DNA of 64,000 nt from Arctopsyche grandis (Eukaryota; Arthropoda; Insecta; Trichoptera; Hydropsychidae): the NCBI RefSeq assembly GCF_051622035.1, contig NC_135358.1:870501-934500 (forward strand), in the 5' to 3' direction. A model generated the notes under the pieces. That model was not told where the DNA came from and did not search any database. It saw nothing but the letters and a program-made list of their open reading frames with translations. Position numbers and translations under genes: made by a program. Shown here piece after piece: positions 46,966 through 57,260 of this stretch; within the stretch, counting starts at the first letter, position 1, and every line of letters begins with the position of its first letter.

Positions 46966-47247
46966 TTTTTAAATGCTTTTTATTATTGTTAAATTATGTT
47001 CACAATACATCTTACATCTATTTTAATAGCTACTGATCTACTAATCATTTTCTATTTTACAATTTTAATTTTATTTTGTTAGTAATAATATTATTATATT
47101 TTTCTAATGTTAATGTACAGCATAATAGGAAAAAGAGCTCAAAAACTTATTTACAATTCTTATAAATGCTCATAATACATCTAATACATAATATTAATTA
47201 AAGACTCTCTAAAGTCGATGACCTAAAGCAGATTGTGTTTAGGTAAT
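46966..47247 (-). mobile_element. Jockey-type 3' fragment in the LRR-5 intron
   Basis: From TTTTTAAATGCTTTTTATTA to AGCAGATTGTGTTTAGGTAA the sequence is nearly identical to 51522-51803, the 3' untranslated end of the larger jockey-type copy. It covers only the last 280 bp of that family (strong 5' truncation). Confidence 0.85.
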
Positions 47248-47304
47248 CTATTTGATAAAGTAATTGACACGAATCGTACTAAAATTTCAATAAAAGCTTT
47301 ATTG

Positions 47305-47440
47305 ATATAAATAATTTATTTAATTTAATTTAATTTAATTTATAATTTATAATTTAATTTATAATTTTTAATTTATAATTTAATTTATAATTTTTAATTT
47401 ATAATTTATTTTATTTAATTTAATTTATTTAATTTTTTGA
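47305..47440. repeat. AT-rich minisatellite (TTTAATTTATAA units)
   Basis: TTTAATTTAATTTAATTTAT and TTTATAATTTAATTTATAAT units repeat with slight variation inside the LRR-5 intron. Confidence 0.9.
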
Positions 47441-48543
47441 TATAAATAATTTATATTTGGTATATTAAAGATTTGATTATTATCCCATTTCAGAAATTTC
47501 CGAATGGAAAACGTATCATAGAACGGCTTAACTTAGTGGATTTACTGGCCGAAAACAAAAAACTAACTCAAAATTGGATAGAGACGACAAAATTTCGCAT
47601 CGAAGCCCTATACATAAATTCATCGGGAGTTGAAGACATTGAAAATAATGCATTCAAAGGATTTCCTTTCGATGAGTTGAGAGTTTTGAGCTTAGAAAGA
47701 ATTACGATTGATATTTTAGAAGAGGGCATTCTTGAAGGCTTACAACTACTCACTACATTGGTTTTCATTAATTGTAAAATTAATCGAATAAAAAATACGC
47801 ACTGAAAGTTGTAGCTGAAAGTTTATATTATTTGTATTTCGGTTATATGGAATTACCGATCAATTTGGAAAACTTAACAGGATCAGTCCCATTGCCGAGA
47901 CTTGAACATATCATATTTTCCCACGTGCACTTGGAAAATAATTCAATAAACGATAGATCATTTTCCCAGCTTGATAAATGTCAGTCGATGCTTTTAGATT
48001 ACAGTTACATAGAAAACATAAGTTGTGGAGCGTTTGGAAAAAAATACAAATTTAAGGTATCTTACATTAGAACGGAATTTTCTGAAAAGTCTGGATCCAT
48101 GTGTTTTCGGGGATAAAATCATAAATAACTTTAAAGAAAATAGTTTACAAATAGGAGGTAACAGATGGAATTGTAATTGTGATTTGAATTGGTTGAAACA
48201 ATTACAAATTGAAAATATAGTTGGGTCTTGGGCAATATGTGCATCCCATTCAAATAAATCTTTTGACGAAGTGAATTTTTGCGAAGAGGGAACAACTACT
48301 CCAGAAATTCTTATCACAAGCATCGCCGTTTCGGTCTCCATATTCTTATTTATCGTAGGTGTCATAATTTATAGGTTAATGCGAAAGAGCCCACCCCAAG
48401 CACAGCACTGTGAAAGTCACCCCAATGAACATCACCAAGTCCAAGATACCCCAAAAAATTTAAACAATACTTTTGAATTGTTTCTAATTGACGGCAATGG
48501 AAAAATTCTAAAAAATTCAATAAGGAACGAGTATTCTTCATAA

Positions 48544-49067
48544 TTTAAGTGAGTTATAACTGTTTTTCCAACGATTGATTTTGATTTTGATGTACATCCC
48601 ATATATGTATGTATGTATTTGTACTTATGTACATACGTAGAAGTTAATGTATGAATGTGTGTTTTTAAATTACATATACGTTTTCAGGAAATTCTGAAAA
48701 ATTTATCAAAAATATGAATAATATTAAGAAATTTAACCTTTGAATAAATCCTTTTTTTAGTTTTATTTTTGTGGATTTTTTTTATTTACTTAATTAAAAA
48801 GGCACGAGAAATATTTTGTTTTTATTTTTTAGAGCTTTTATCAAGGATGACTACAATTCGTTTTTCCGATCTTCCAATCGTTAAATTGTCATTTCTGGTT
48901 GTCAAATCGATGTGATATTTCGCATACTTATTATTTTGGATATCTTGGTGCAAAGAATCATCGTAATAACCAGTAGAAACGTTTGACAGGTCATCGGCAA
49001 GATGATTTTGATTTGGTTGGTGTTGCCATACATAACTATCATTATTAATATTAATAACATTAATAAG
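48544..49067. other. Intergenic DNA after LRR-5
   Basis: Contains the likely LRR-5 polyadenylation hexamer AATAAA at 48743-48748. No gene recognised in the remainder. Confidence 0.45.
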
Positions 49068-49627
49068 TGGAATTTTATTTAATTCTCATATAAAGACAAT
49101 TTGATACATTATCCCTATTAATTCAATTCAGATTCGTGTTAATACGAGTAAATAAAAGTACAAGCTTTTACCTCGAAATTTTACCGATTTAAAATTCAGC
49201 ACACTTCCAATTAACCCTTTTAAACAACAAATAAAATAGTGTGACCAGAACACTGTCCCAATAAACATGTGTCAATAGAAAATACTCAATATAAAATAGT
49301 ATTAACGGTGGGAAAAAATTCCAAGTGAAAATACGTACTTTTGACTTTTGATTTGAACTGCACGACTACTTAGAGAGATTTGAAATCTGAAAAGTACTAC
49401 AAATGAAAGATAAAATATCCAACTATAGATTCTAATATTCATTTTGAACAGGAAATTGACAGATTTTAATACATCGACCGAACAACGCCAACGCGATTTA
49501 AAAAATACATATATTTCCGAATCTCGAGCCAATCAACATTCTTTATTTACATATTCGTATTTACTGGGCATAGATATATAAGAAAAGTCATATCTCGTCT
49601 CTGAACCATTTTTCATGTCGAACAGTG
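49068..49627 (+). mobile_element. Family A MITE, left-truncated copy
   Basis: Matches the 13.4-kb copy from TTTAATTCTCATATAAAGAC to the terminal CATGTCGAACAGTG. The left inverted repeat is lost. Same orientation as the copies at 13.4 and 24.0 kb. Confidence 0.65.
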
Positions 49628-50264
49628 TTATTAGTCACAAAAATATCGATCACGGAATATCTGGCACCCAAAAACTCCATCAATCGAAAATCACCACGCG
49701 AAATATTGTACTAACGAGAACTCAAGTGCCAGATATTCCGAATTCGCGCTATAATCATATTTATACCATATATTAATAATTATATTTATCAACATCTCTT
49801 CGAGTGTGTGGTGTGTTAATTGTTCTTGCGCACTGGCAACATTGTTCTGAATATATTTGTGGAAAATACTGCATACCTGAAGCGGTGTGACCAAGCGACG
49901 AAATCGTGCCCGAATTGCCATATAACAACATTTTTAACACTGACAAAACTCAATAAAGCGGAATAGATATGCAGAGGGTCTGAGAAAGATAATTATTTAA
50001 TTGCAACTTTTACTTTTTGTGCCTGAATATTTTAAATAATAGAATGAAGCTGTAATATTAATATTAGCTGAAAATTTATACTATTTATGTACATATATTC
50101 TCCGTGTTTTTTGTATATGTTTTGTTTTAAATCTCCAAACTAGAAGTAATAGTATTCTTTTAAACAATTTAAACATTTTTTTTCTAAATTCCTGTTTTTT
50201 ATTATAACATCCATAGTATGTATGTACATATGTACTCGTACTCACAAATTTTTCACAAATAAAA
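49628..50264. other. Intergenic DNA, no gene recognised
   Basis: The block at 49700-49920 is of mixed composition with a minus-strand open frame of 76 codons, but no domain is recognisable. Confidence 0.4.
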
Positions 50265-50392
50265 TACGAAAAAATCGACTTCATCAAAAGAAAGATTTGA
50301 ATGTGAAGTACACCTCGGCGTATATTTACTAATTTGAATTTTCGATTTATTCAACCAGTTCAAGTCACAAGTACAGTTGCATCGATCAACCA
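50265..50392 (-). pseudogene. LRR-array relic: cap region only
   Basis: On the minus strand the sequence reads DRCNCTCDLNWLNKSKIQ, then PRCTSHSNLSFDEVDF. This is the family's C-terminal cap, with all four Cys positions recognisable except the last, which is replaced (DFF instead of DFC). The family's Trp before the first Cys is lost. No LRRs remain upstream. Its orientation is opposite to LRR-1 to LRR-7, like the relic at 53600-54135. An ATACCAGGAAGGCCT SINE end lies about 70 bp away (near 50460). Confidence 0.8.
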
Positions 50393-50789
50393 CAAGCCAT
50401 ATATAATATTTTTTATTATTTTTACATAGATATATACCAGGAAGTATGTACATATATACCAGGAAGGCCTGACAGGTAGAATCCAATGCGCCGTCCTAGA
50501 CCATTAATTACAAACATTGAAGCATTTTTATTATATAAATCACTGTATTTCGAGAGGCTGAAAAACACGTAATTAACTTTTATTTAATTAATTCATTATG
50601 ACCTATGAATTTAGACTTGTACATAAATCAAATTCAGATATTTGTTACAGCGGGTAGGATGATTTTTGCTTATATTTTGTTGGATGATGAATATACATAC
50701 ATATGTTACTCATCACGACGTTGCTAATAAAATTATAAAACCGCATGTGATGATATATGTACGTATGTGATGATTTTAAATCAGCCCAA
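50393..50789. other. SINE-end fragment and AT-rich DNA
   Basis: ATATACCAGGAAGGCCTGAC at about 50453-50473 matches the distal end of the SINE family near 21579. Otherwise AT-rich with TATGTACA-type repeats. Confidence 0.4.
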
Positions 50790-51505
50790 ACCTCTTAGGA
50801 ATATATTTAATTACATTAGTTTAAGCTGGGATCATAATTTTGATTGAAACCCCAATCATTGAAAACTCTTTGATTGAAATATTAATCATGAAATCCCACA
50901 TATTTGTACATTTGTTGTTGAAATATTGTTTAAATTGCCTTTTTATTTTATTTATATTTTAGTACATTATTTTATTACTACAGTTTTATTAAATACATTT
51001 ATTTTTTACTACAGTTTTTTTTTATTTTATAATTTTATATACATATCTTAATATTATATACAAAACTAAAAGGTTAGTATTTAAAAAAGTTTTTTTTACC
51101 AGGGTTTTTATTTTAAAATTTTTAGTTTAGTAGTTATATAACCGGAGTAGAACTTTTAAATCAGCTGATAACTAATAACTAAAAATAAAACTATCACTGT
51201 TTGATCTGTGTACATATATTAAGCCTGTATTGGTTAGAAAGTTTGTTTTGATTTGAGGTTATGGGTTAAACGTCATTCTGTCATTCAGAATTCACTGGAC
51301 AGTGTTGCCACCCTGCATAAAGGCCAGTGTGGCAACACCCAAGACCGTTGGCTACCGTAAGCAAGCCTCCACAAAACTATAAATATTTATATATTAGAGA
51401 TAACGAGAACCTATAAAGCAAATTTTATAAAATATAGGGTGAAAAAAGTTATAGGCATTTAAATAATTAAAATTTGACAGCGAGATGGCAGGGCGAAAAT
51501 TAATG
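50790..51505 (-). repeat. Dispersed repeat family E/F, copy 3 (F part)
   Basis: The minus strand matches 3720-4120 (CTATATTTTATAAAATTTGC, then at the far end AATCATGAAATCCCACA and CCCAAACCTCTTAGGAATAT on the plus strand). The E part of the same copy resumes at 53393, on the other side of the jockey insertion. Confidence 0.6.
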
Positions 51506-51518
51506 AAACTACCGATGT

Positions 51519-53379
51519 TTTTGATTTTTAAATGCTTTTTATTATTACGAAATTATGTTCACAATACATCTTATATCTATTTTAATAGCTACTGATATAC
51601 TGATCATTTTCTATTTTACAATTTAATTTAATTTGGTTAGTAATCACAGTATTATATTATTCTAATGTTATTCTAAAGCATAATAGGAAAAAGAGCTCAA
51701 AAACCTATTTACAATCCTTATAAATGTTCATAATACATCTAATACATAATATTAATTAAAGACTCTCTTAAGTCGATGATCTAAAGCAGATTGTGTTTAG
51801 GTAATCTGTGTTTATACCTGAAGGGTATAGAAATTTTGTTGTAATCACCGAGACTCTTCACAAGTGTGTTAGTATGGTTATTAGTGATTCTGTCATAGAA
51901 TCTACTGGTTAGTTTATTAGTAATGTCTGTAGCAAACGGAATATTATATATGGCATGCAGTGTTTTCAGGTTAGTATATATGGGTGTATTATAAATTATT
52001 TTTAGGGATTTATTTTGTATTACTTGGAGCTTGGAAAGGTTAGTATTCGAGGCGTTATTCCATACAGGTGAAGCATAGGTTAATAATGGTAATATGAGCG
52101 CGCGATATAATTTTATTTTATTTAGCGTTGATAAAGAACTATGGCGATTAAATATTGGATATATTGAGGATATACCCCGCATCGCTTTGCATTTCGCTGC
52201 CTCAATGTGAGGTGCCCATCTCATTCTTTTATCGAACGTTACTCCTAAATATTTTATTACTGACTGCCATTTCAGACTTTCTCCAGAGGGGATTTTCAGA
52301 TCTGAACTTGGCTTATGCTTTCTAACACTAAAGAATATGGCGTCTGTTTTGGTTTGATTAATTTGAATTTTCCACTTGGTGAAGTGTTCAGTAATTGTTT
52401 TAATTGCAAATTCAAGATTTTTAAGAATAGTGTCTGGTTTTTTGCTACTTGTGAAGCAAGCGGTATCATCTGCATATAGGGCTATGTGACAGTTTTTTGG
52501 AATAGGTATGTCATTTATATATATGGAGAACAAGAGTGGGCCAAGCAAGCTCCCCTGCGGAACGCCAGCTGCGACTATTTTTGGAGACGATAATTCATTA
52601 TTTACGCTAACCACTAGCTTTCTACGAGTTAGATACGATTTGATGATGAGAATTAGGTAGTTTGGTATTTTGTTAATAAGGAGCTTATGAATGAGTCCAT
52701 CGTGCCAAACCGTGTCGAAGGCCTTTTCTATATCGAGACATACCATTCCGGTACTTCTCTTCATATTAAAGTTCTTCGTCACGTGTTCAGTTAGTCTTGT
52801 TAGTTGTTGGGTCGTGGAATGTCCAGTGCGAAATCCAAATTGTTCATTTATTAATTTCTTATTTACGACTTTAAGTAAACGAGTGTATATGATTTTTTCC
52901 AGAATTTTTGAAAGCGTGCAAAGTAAGCTAATGGGTCGATAATTGGCCGGGTTTTTTGAGCTTTTATCGGGCTTAAGTATGGGAATTACGTTGGCTGTTT
53001 TCCAGTATTCTGGGAAATACCCGGTGAGTAAACATGCGTTGAATATTTTAGATAGTGAGACTAAAGTTTTAAACGGAAGTTGTTTGATTATGATGTTATC
53101 TTTTGAATCTCGCCCAGGTGCCTTTTTATTTTTTAAATTACGTATTATATTTTGGATTTCACACGGATGCACCAATTTTATATTTTTAGTACTGTTAGTG
53201 GGAGTTTTTGTGATGATTTTAATGGACCTTGACTTTGACTTTGACTTTATTATGCGTTGGTATGTGATTGTAATGTTGTGTGAGTGTGTGATGTTTTTGG
53301 AAAGATTTTGATAATAGTTCTGCTTTGTCGCAATCACGCGTCACTGAGATTCCTGCATCATCTAATGGAGGAATCGAGT
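51519..53379 (-). mobile_element. Jockey-type retrotransposon, 5'-truncated, with 13-bp target duplication
   Basis: The element is flanked by the perfect direct repeat AAACTACCGATGT at 51506-51518 and 53380-53392, which fixes both ends. It is 1861 bp and covers most of the reverse transcriptase plus about 260 bp of 3' untranslated sequence. The gag-like and endonuclease regions are missing, as expected for target-primed reverse transcription that stopped early. Related 3' or internal pieces lie at 46966-47247 and 63296-63575. Confidence 0.9.
51781..53337 (-). CDS. Jockey-clade reverse transcriptase, N-terminally truncated (518 codons open)
   Basis: This polymerase copies the retrotransposon's RNA into DNA at a nicked target. 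Visible motifs in order: NLKNKKAPGRD (67-77), VIPILKPDKSSKNPANYRPI (117-136), NEQFGFRTGHST (164-175), the first catalytic Asp in LDIEKAFDTV (201-210), AGVPQGSLLGPLLFSIYIND (257-276), and the paired catalytic Asp in ALYADD (286-291). A thumb region with KYLGVTFD and LPLLTYASPVWN follows. All these are intact. The assigned first Met lies in a region where another frame (DDAGISVTRDCDKAELLSKS) looks like the genuine upstream sequence, so one frameshift near 53250-53300 separates them. With no endonuclease domain this copy cannot move by itself. Confidence 0.88.
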   Translation of the reverse strand: MIATKQNYYQNLSKNITHSHNITITYQRIIKSKSKSRSIKIITKTPTNSTKNIKLVHPCEIQNIIRNLKNKKAPGRDSKDNIIIKQLPFKTLVSLSKIFNACLLTGYFPEYWKTANVIPILKPDKSSKNPANYRPISLLCTLSKILEKIIYTRLLKVVNKKLINEQFGFRTGHSTTQQLTRLTEHVTKNFNMKRSTGMVCLDIEKAFDTVWHDGLIHKLLINKIPNYLILIIKSYLTRRKLVVSVNNELSSPKIVAAGVPQGSLLGPLLFSIYINDIPIPKNCHIALYADDTACFTSSKKPDTILKNLEFAIKTITEHFTKWKIQINQTKTDAIFFSVRKHKPSSDLKIPSGESLKWQSVIKYLGVTFDKRMRWAPHIEAAKCKAMRGISSIYPIFNRHSSLSTLNKIKLYRALILPLLTYASPVWNNASNTNLSKLQVIQNKSLKIIYNTPIYTNLKTLHAIYNIPFATDITNKLTSRFYDRITNNHTNTLVKSLGDYNKISIPFRYKHRLPKHNLL

Positions 53380-53392
53380 AAACTACCGATGT

Positions 53393-53620
53393 GAATGATA
53401 AACGTCACCTTGAATACGATGCAGTATTTTCAAACGTGTCTAATACGATATTTTTTCACCATCGTAATTGCGGATGATACCTTAACTTATATTAATGACC
53501 AAAATAAGCAATATGGCAAAGTATGAAAACGATCGGATAAGAAATAATGGATATAAAAAATGACCGCTTACACGAAAACCATGTGAAACGTATAAGAGGT
53601 TAGTAAAAAAGCACGGATAT
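53393..53620 (-). repeat. Dispersed repeat family E/F, copy 3 (E part)
   Basis: On the plus strand ATTAATGACCAAAATAAGCA and ATATGGCAAAGTATGAAAAC are the complement of the block at 3550-3590. It is continuous with the F part at 50790-51505 once the jockey element is removed. Confidence 0.6.
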
Positions 53621-54135
53621 AACGTAGTAAGAAGATTATCATATGTACAATCATAACCACCTCAATGAAGTCATCTTCTCGAAAGTTCCACAGGCGATTT
53701 GTTCAATTTAATTCGAGTCCAAACTCAGATAATTGTATGTTGAATATCCTCCATGAAAAAACGATCCAGCATCTAAGCTTTCCAAGTTATTTTCATTAAG
53801 GTTGTTAAGTTTATATAAACGAACTGTACCGGTTAAATTGGTCGGATTAAAGGGCCATAAAGGGTCATACCCACTAAAAATAATAATTCTAAATTAGGTG
53901 CTAAACCTTTTAAGGCTCTCTCATTGATGTGAATTATTTCACATTCAACTATTTCCAATTTTTTCACTAATTCCATGCCTTCAAATGTACCTTCTTCTAA
54001 CGAATCGATTTTAAAGTTTTCTAGTCGTAAATATTACAATTTTACGAAGGAAAATCCTGTCCCCGGAACAGATGCGAAGAGATGATATTCGAAATCTCTT
54101 AGGATTAATCCAATTTTGGGATAGTTTCCCGTTCT
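53600..54135 (-). pseudogene. Inverted LRR-array pseudogene, exon 2 remains
   Basis: Reading the minus strand from about 54135: ENGKLSQNWINPKRFRISSL, then (after a deletion and frame change) YLRLENFKIDSLEEGTFEGM, ECEIIHINERALKGLAPNLE, a degraded NLTGTV block, LESLD, CGTFEKMTSLRWL and NLLTTLYPCFF. These are the successive LRR blocks of the family, interrupted by stops and shifts. The cap and everything after it are gone, replaced by repeat E. A possible signal-peptide exon remnant lies at about 54257-54340. It faces away from LRR-6, so the two form a divergent pair. Not functional. Confidence 0.8.
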
Positions 54136-55084
54136 CTATTAATTAATATATTTATAATTACGAGGCTATCTATGGTACTATACTCGTTTGGGTGAATATA
54201 ATAATAATAATATAATTATTTGCATTTTGTCAATATTCGAAGTTTATTTTGGTTTTCCAAGACAGTATTGAACTAAGTCCACTGGAAAAATTACCAAGGA
54301 ACACACATAACCAACGCTCTTTTTGACACCAAATGCCTGTTAATATAAATACTACTTATTTTCAATGTTATGTGAGTGTATGCAATATACGAAGATAAAT
54401 CAAACCTCGAAATATTAATTTTTTTCAGTAGAGAAATGTTCGCTGTCGTCGCTATTCTCTCACAGTACGAATGATTTGCAGTTGTAAATTTTTAACAAAC
54501 TAGCGTTTTATCTAAAAAAAATCACAGTTATCATTATTGATTAATTAGATCACTTTGTGATATTCTGCGATAGTGTGTGTGTGTGTGTGTGTGCCTTTAG
54601 ATAGCCATGTATGTTTTTATTATACTTTATACCTCATGTTTAAAAATAAAACACATATTTATAAAACACGTAATATCACGATACGCGTAATATGCTCACT
54701 CTGTTTAATGATATAGACATCGAACACTAATAATTTTATTTGTATCATATCTTTGATGACATATTTTTTACGAAATTTACCAAATAAAACTGATACAATA
54801 TCAATAGTACATACATGTAATCACAAATATATGTACGTACAAACATATGTTTATATGTATGTATGTACTAAATATGTACATATGTACTACATACCTACAT
54901 GAGATACATAGTATCAGAATTTGTTAAATTTATATTAATGGTTTTTCATACTGAGCAGATACCGTTTGACTACCGAAAGCCATGGTCTTAGATGTGTCGA
55001 AAGTCTCCAAATTTTGGGTAATTTTATTCAAATTCAATTCAATCTAATACTGCAAAGACTAACGATTTATAAATAATTTTTCAG
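54136..55084. other. Intergenic DNA between divergent LRR copies
   Basis: Holds a (GT)n run at about 54571-54593, TATGTACA-type repeats at 54810-54900, and possibly the remnant of a signal-peptide exon of the inverted pseudogene (about 54257-54340, minus strand). No intact gene. Confidence 0.45.
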
Positions 55085-56139
55085 ACAAAAACAAAATTCA
55101 ATCAAATGGAACCAAAAATTGTGCGAATTGCCTTCTTTGTATTTTTTTCACTGATTTTATCTGTCTCTCAATCTTTTGAAATGGAGGTGACATCTCTATC
55201 ACCATCCAAATGTATAACTTTTAATGGGATAAATAATAAACCAAGAGTAGAATGCAGAGGAATCAACTCAAACGATAACTTAACAGCTATATTAGAAGAC
55301 GAAGTTGAAGTAAAATTCATAAATCTGTAGATTATATTCTTGTGTATATGTATATAAATCACCAACTTGATTTTAAATTCAGAATTTTTCTAATGGAAAA
55401 AGAATCATAGACCAACTGTACTTATATGATTTAATAGTAGACGACAGAAAGCTAGCCCAAAATTGGATCAAATCAACAAACTTCAACATATCATCATTGA
55501 TCATAATATCAGCAGAAATCGACAACATTGAAAATAGTGCGTTTGACGGATTCGTTTTTGAGAGATTGACATATTTGAGATTGCAAAATTTTAAAATCGA
55601 CACATTAGAAGAAGGCACTTTCGAAGGCTTGAAACGCTTGAAAATTTTGACGATTAATTCTTGCAAAAAAACCACATTAAAGAAAATGCTATAAAACGTA
55701 TGGCGACAACTTTGGAAGATATATCTTTACTTGCTATGAACAAGTCTTTCGATTTGGTCAACTTAACAGGATCTGTTCCGTTGCCGAAAATGAAGTTTGT
55801 CGAATTCAACCAAATTCATCTGAGGGATAATGCAATAACTGCTGAATTATTTTCGCAACTGGACACATCTCAGTATGTGTACATATATATGAATGGTATC
55901 GAACGAATTGGTTGCGGATCTTTCGATATGAAATCGTTGAAGTACATTAGTTTGGATTCCAATAATCTGACTTCTTTAGACTTTAGAATTGTGATTGTAA
56001 TTTGAACTGGTTGAAGCAGTTGATGATTCAAAATATAGCGTACGGTGATGCAAGATGCGCATCCCATGAAAATAAACCTTTTGAAGAAGTAGATTTTTGC
56101 GAAGACGAGACTAAAAGCAATTTTGTAAAGATTACTTAA
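55085..56139 (+). pseudogene. LRR-6: broken LRR paralogue with internal deletion
   Basis: The ATG at 55106 opens a signal peptide (MEPKIVRIAFFVFFSLILSV) and exon 1 ends at 55309 with CRGINSNDNLTAILEDEVE, donor GTAAAA. Exon 2 starts at 55383 after AAATTCAG (NFSNGKRIIDQL, then DRKLAQNWIKSTNF) in phase 0. The frame breaks in an A7 run at about 55665-55672, where one more A would restore it (next block NHIKENAIKRM). LRRs continue with NLTGSVPLPKM and CGSFDMKSLKYISL. At about 55985 some 30 codons, from the Cys after LTSLD to the Trp of the cap, are deleted with a frame change. The remaining cap reads NCDCNLNWL..DARCASHENKPFEEVDFC and stops at 56139 without a membrane span. The deletion, unlike the A-run break, cannot be a base-call artefact. 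Confidence 0.8.
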
Positions 56140-56539
56140 TTAATAGATAAACATTGTTAAATATTTTCTTAGTATCATTGTAACACTGTATGCGATATAT
56201 ATTCTGTATGTAACTACTAAATAATTAAGAAAACATGTATATTTTATTTTATTTTAAATTTAAGATTATAAGATTAGAAGATTTTTATAGTTATAAGAAT
56301 TATAGTTACAACAGTTTTGTTGACTTTTAAAAAATTTATACCAAACGTCACTTTTGCTGTCAAATATTGCGCTTTTAGGCTATGTGCAACGGCCGAAGGA
56401 AAAGTTTCTTAATCGACTTTAGATTTCTAATCTTATAATTTATTAATCTTAAATCCAAATTCTTATAATATTCTTATGTAATATGTACTGTATGTACAAT
56501 AGTTCGTCGATACTGTATGTACAAATAACCACATCTAAT
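56140..56539. other. Intergenic DNA, no gene recognised
   Basis: AT-rich DNA after LRR-6 with no clear feature. Confidence 0.5.
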
Positions 56540-57260
56540 CATTGTATGTAGTAACAATAGATGAAGTTTTGTGATCATGCGAAAATTTAAACTCGAGATT
56601 TTGACTGATTCGATCTCAGAATCGATCGCTGATCACGTTTTCGTAATATAGAAAGAATGTGTGTTCTGTCTGTGAATTTTGGGAATTTTTTGAACGCCGT
56701 TTGTTCTATCGAACTGAAATTTAGTAACGGTTACTGAAATTCATATCGATACGACTTAAATTTTTTTCAATTTTTTCAGTTGATCGGAAATGGTACCTCC
56801 CCTTATAGGTTTTCTCTTTTTTTTAAGTTTTTGAATTAAATTATCTCCCAAACCGCTACCTGAATCAGACTGACTTTTTTTACATGTAATAGAAATTATA
56901 TTATATTTACATGTAATAGTTTTTAATCTAATATTTTTACTTAAACCGGAAGTAGTACTTTTACTCTAGAGAATCAATCGAAGTTTTTTATGTTTTTCTC
57001 AGAAATATTTTGGTTTATTGTACTGAAATTTCATATATAGAAGCTTAAGCTTAATAACAAGTTATTTATCAAATTTGGTAAGCATCCGTCAACCGAAAGT
57101 GGCAGTTTACTCTTGTTCAATTTTTCCGTCCACTATTTTTTTCGACTTCTTACACATGTGTGCCCTTCACGAAATAATTAAAGTATAAATCTTGTATCAA
57201 TATGATGAAAATAAAAAAAATCACTATATTTAATAAACCGGAAGTGGTACACAGGTAAAG
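56540..57260 (-). repeat. Family B modular tandem repeat, copy 3
   Basis: This is an inverted copy of about 12010-12720. GTAACAATAGATGAAGTTTT, GGAAATGGTACCTCCCCTTA, CGGAAGTAGTACTTTTACTC and CCGAAAGTGGCAGTTTACTC appear in order on the plus strand, at 140-150 bp steps for the last three. It is the most complete second copy. Non-coding. Confidence 0.65.

Larger units (their letters stand above)
46599..48543 (+). pseudogene. LRR-5: membrane LRR protein with two frameshifts
   Basis: Exon 1 is 46599-46854 (acceptor TTTTGCAG, entered in phase 2, donor GTAAAA) and exon 2 is 47494-48543 (acceptor CCATTTCAG), joined in phase 0. Exon 1 has the signal-peptide-like FPGFLLVSFIVVMPVSRS without an ATG before it, so a 5' exon is expected, and it ends MEINTNDNLTDILEKEVE. 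Exon 2 begins KFPNGKRIIERL and holds typical LRRs and cap (WNCNCDLNWL..CASHSNKSFDEVNFC). A span at about 48306-48380 (ILITSIAVSVSIFLFIVGVI) and a tail with FELFLIDGNGKIL follow. Two single-base breaks occur: a missing base near 47790 after IKN, and an extra A in an A7 run at about 48042. All three blocks are otherwise well conserved, so sequencing error or very recent death are both possible. Candidate AATAAA at 48743. Confidence 0.75.

Noticed and set aside
52691-53311. Plus-strand open frames opposite the jockey reverse transcriptase
   Set aside because: They are antisense shadows of the reverse transcriptase, which has all its motifs on the minus strand.
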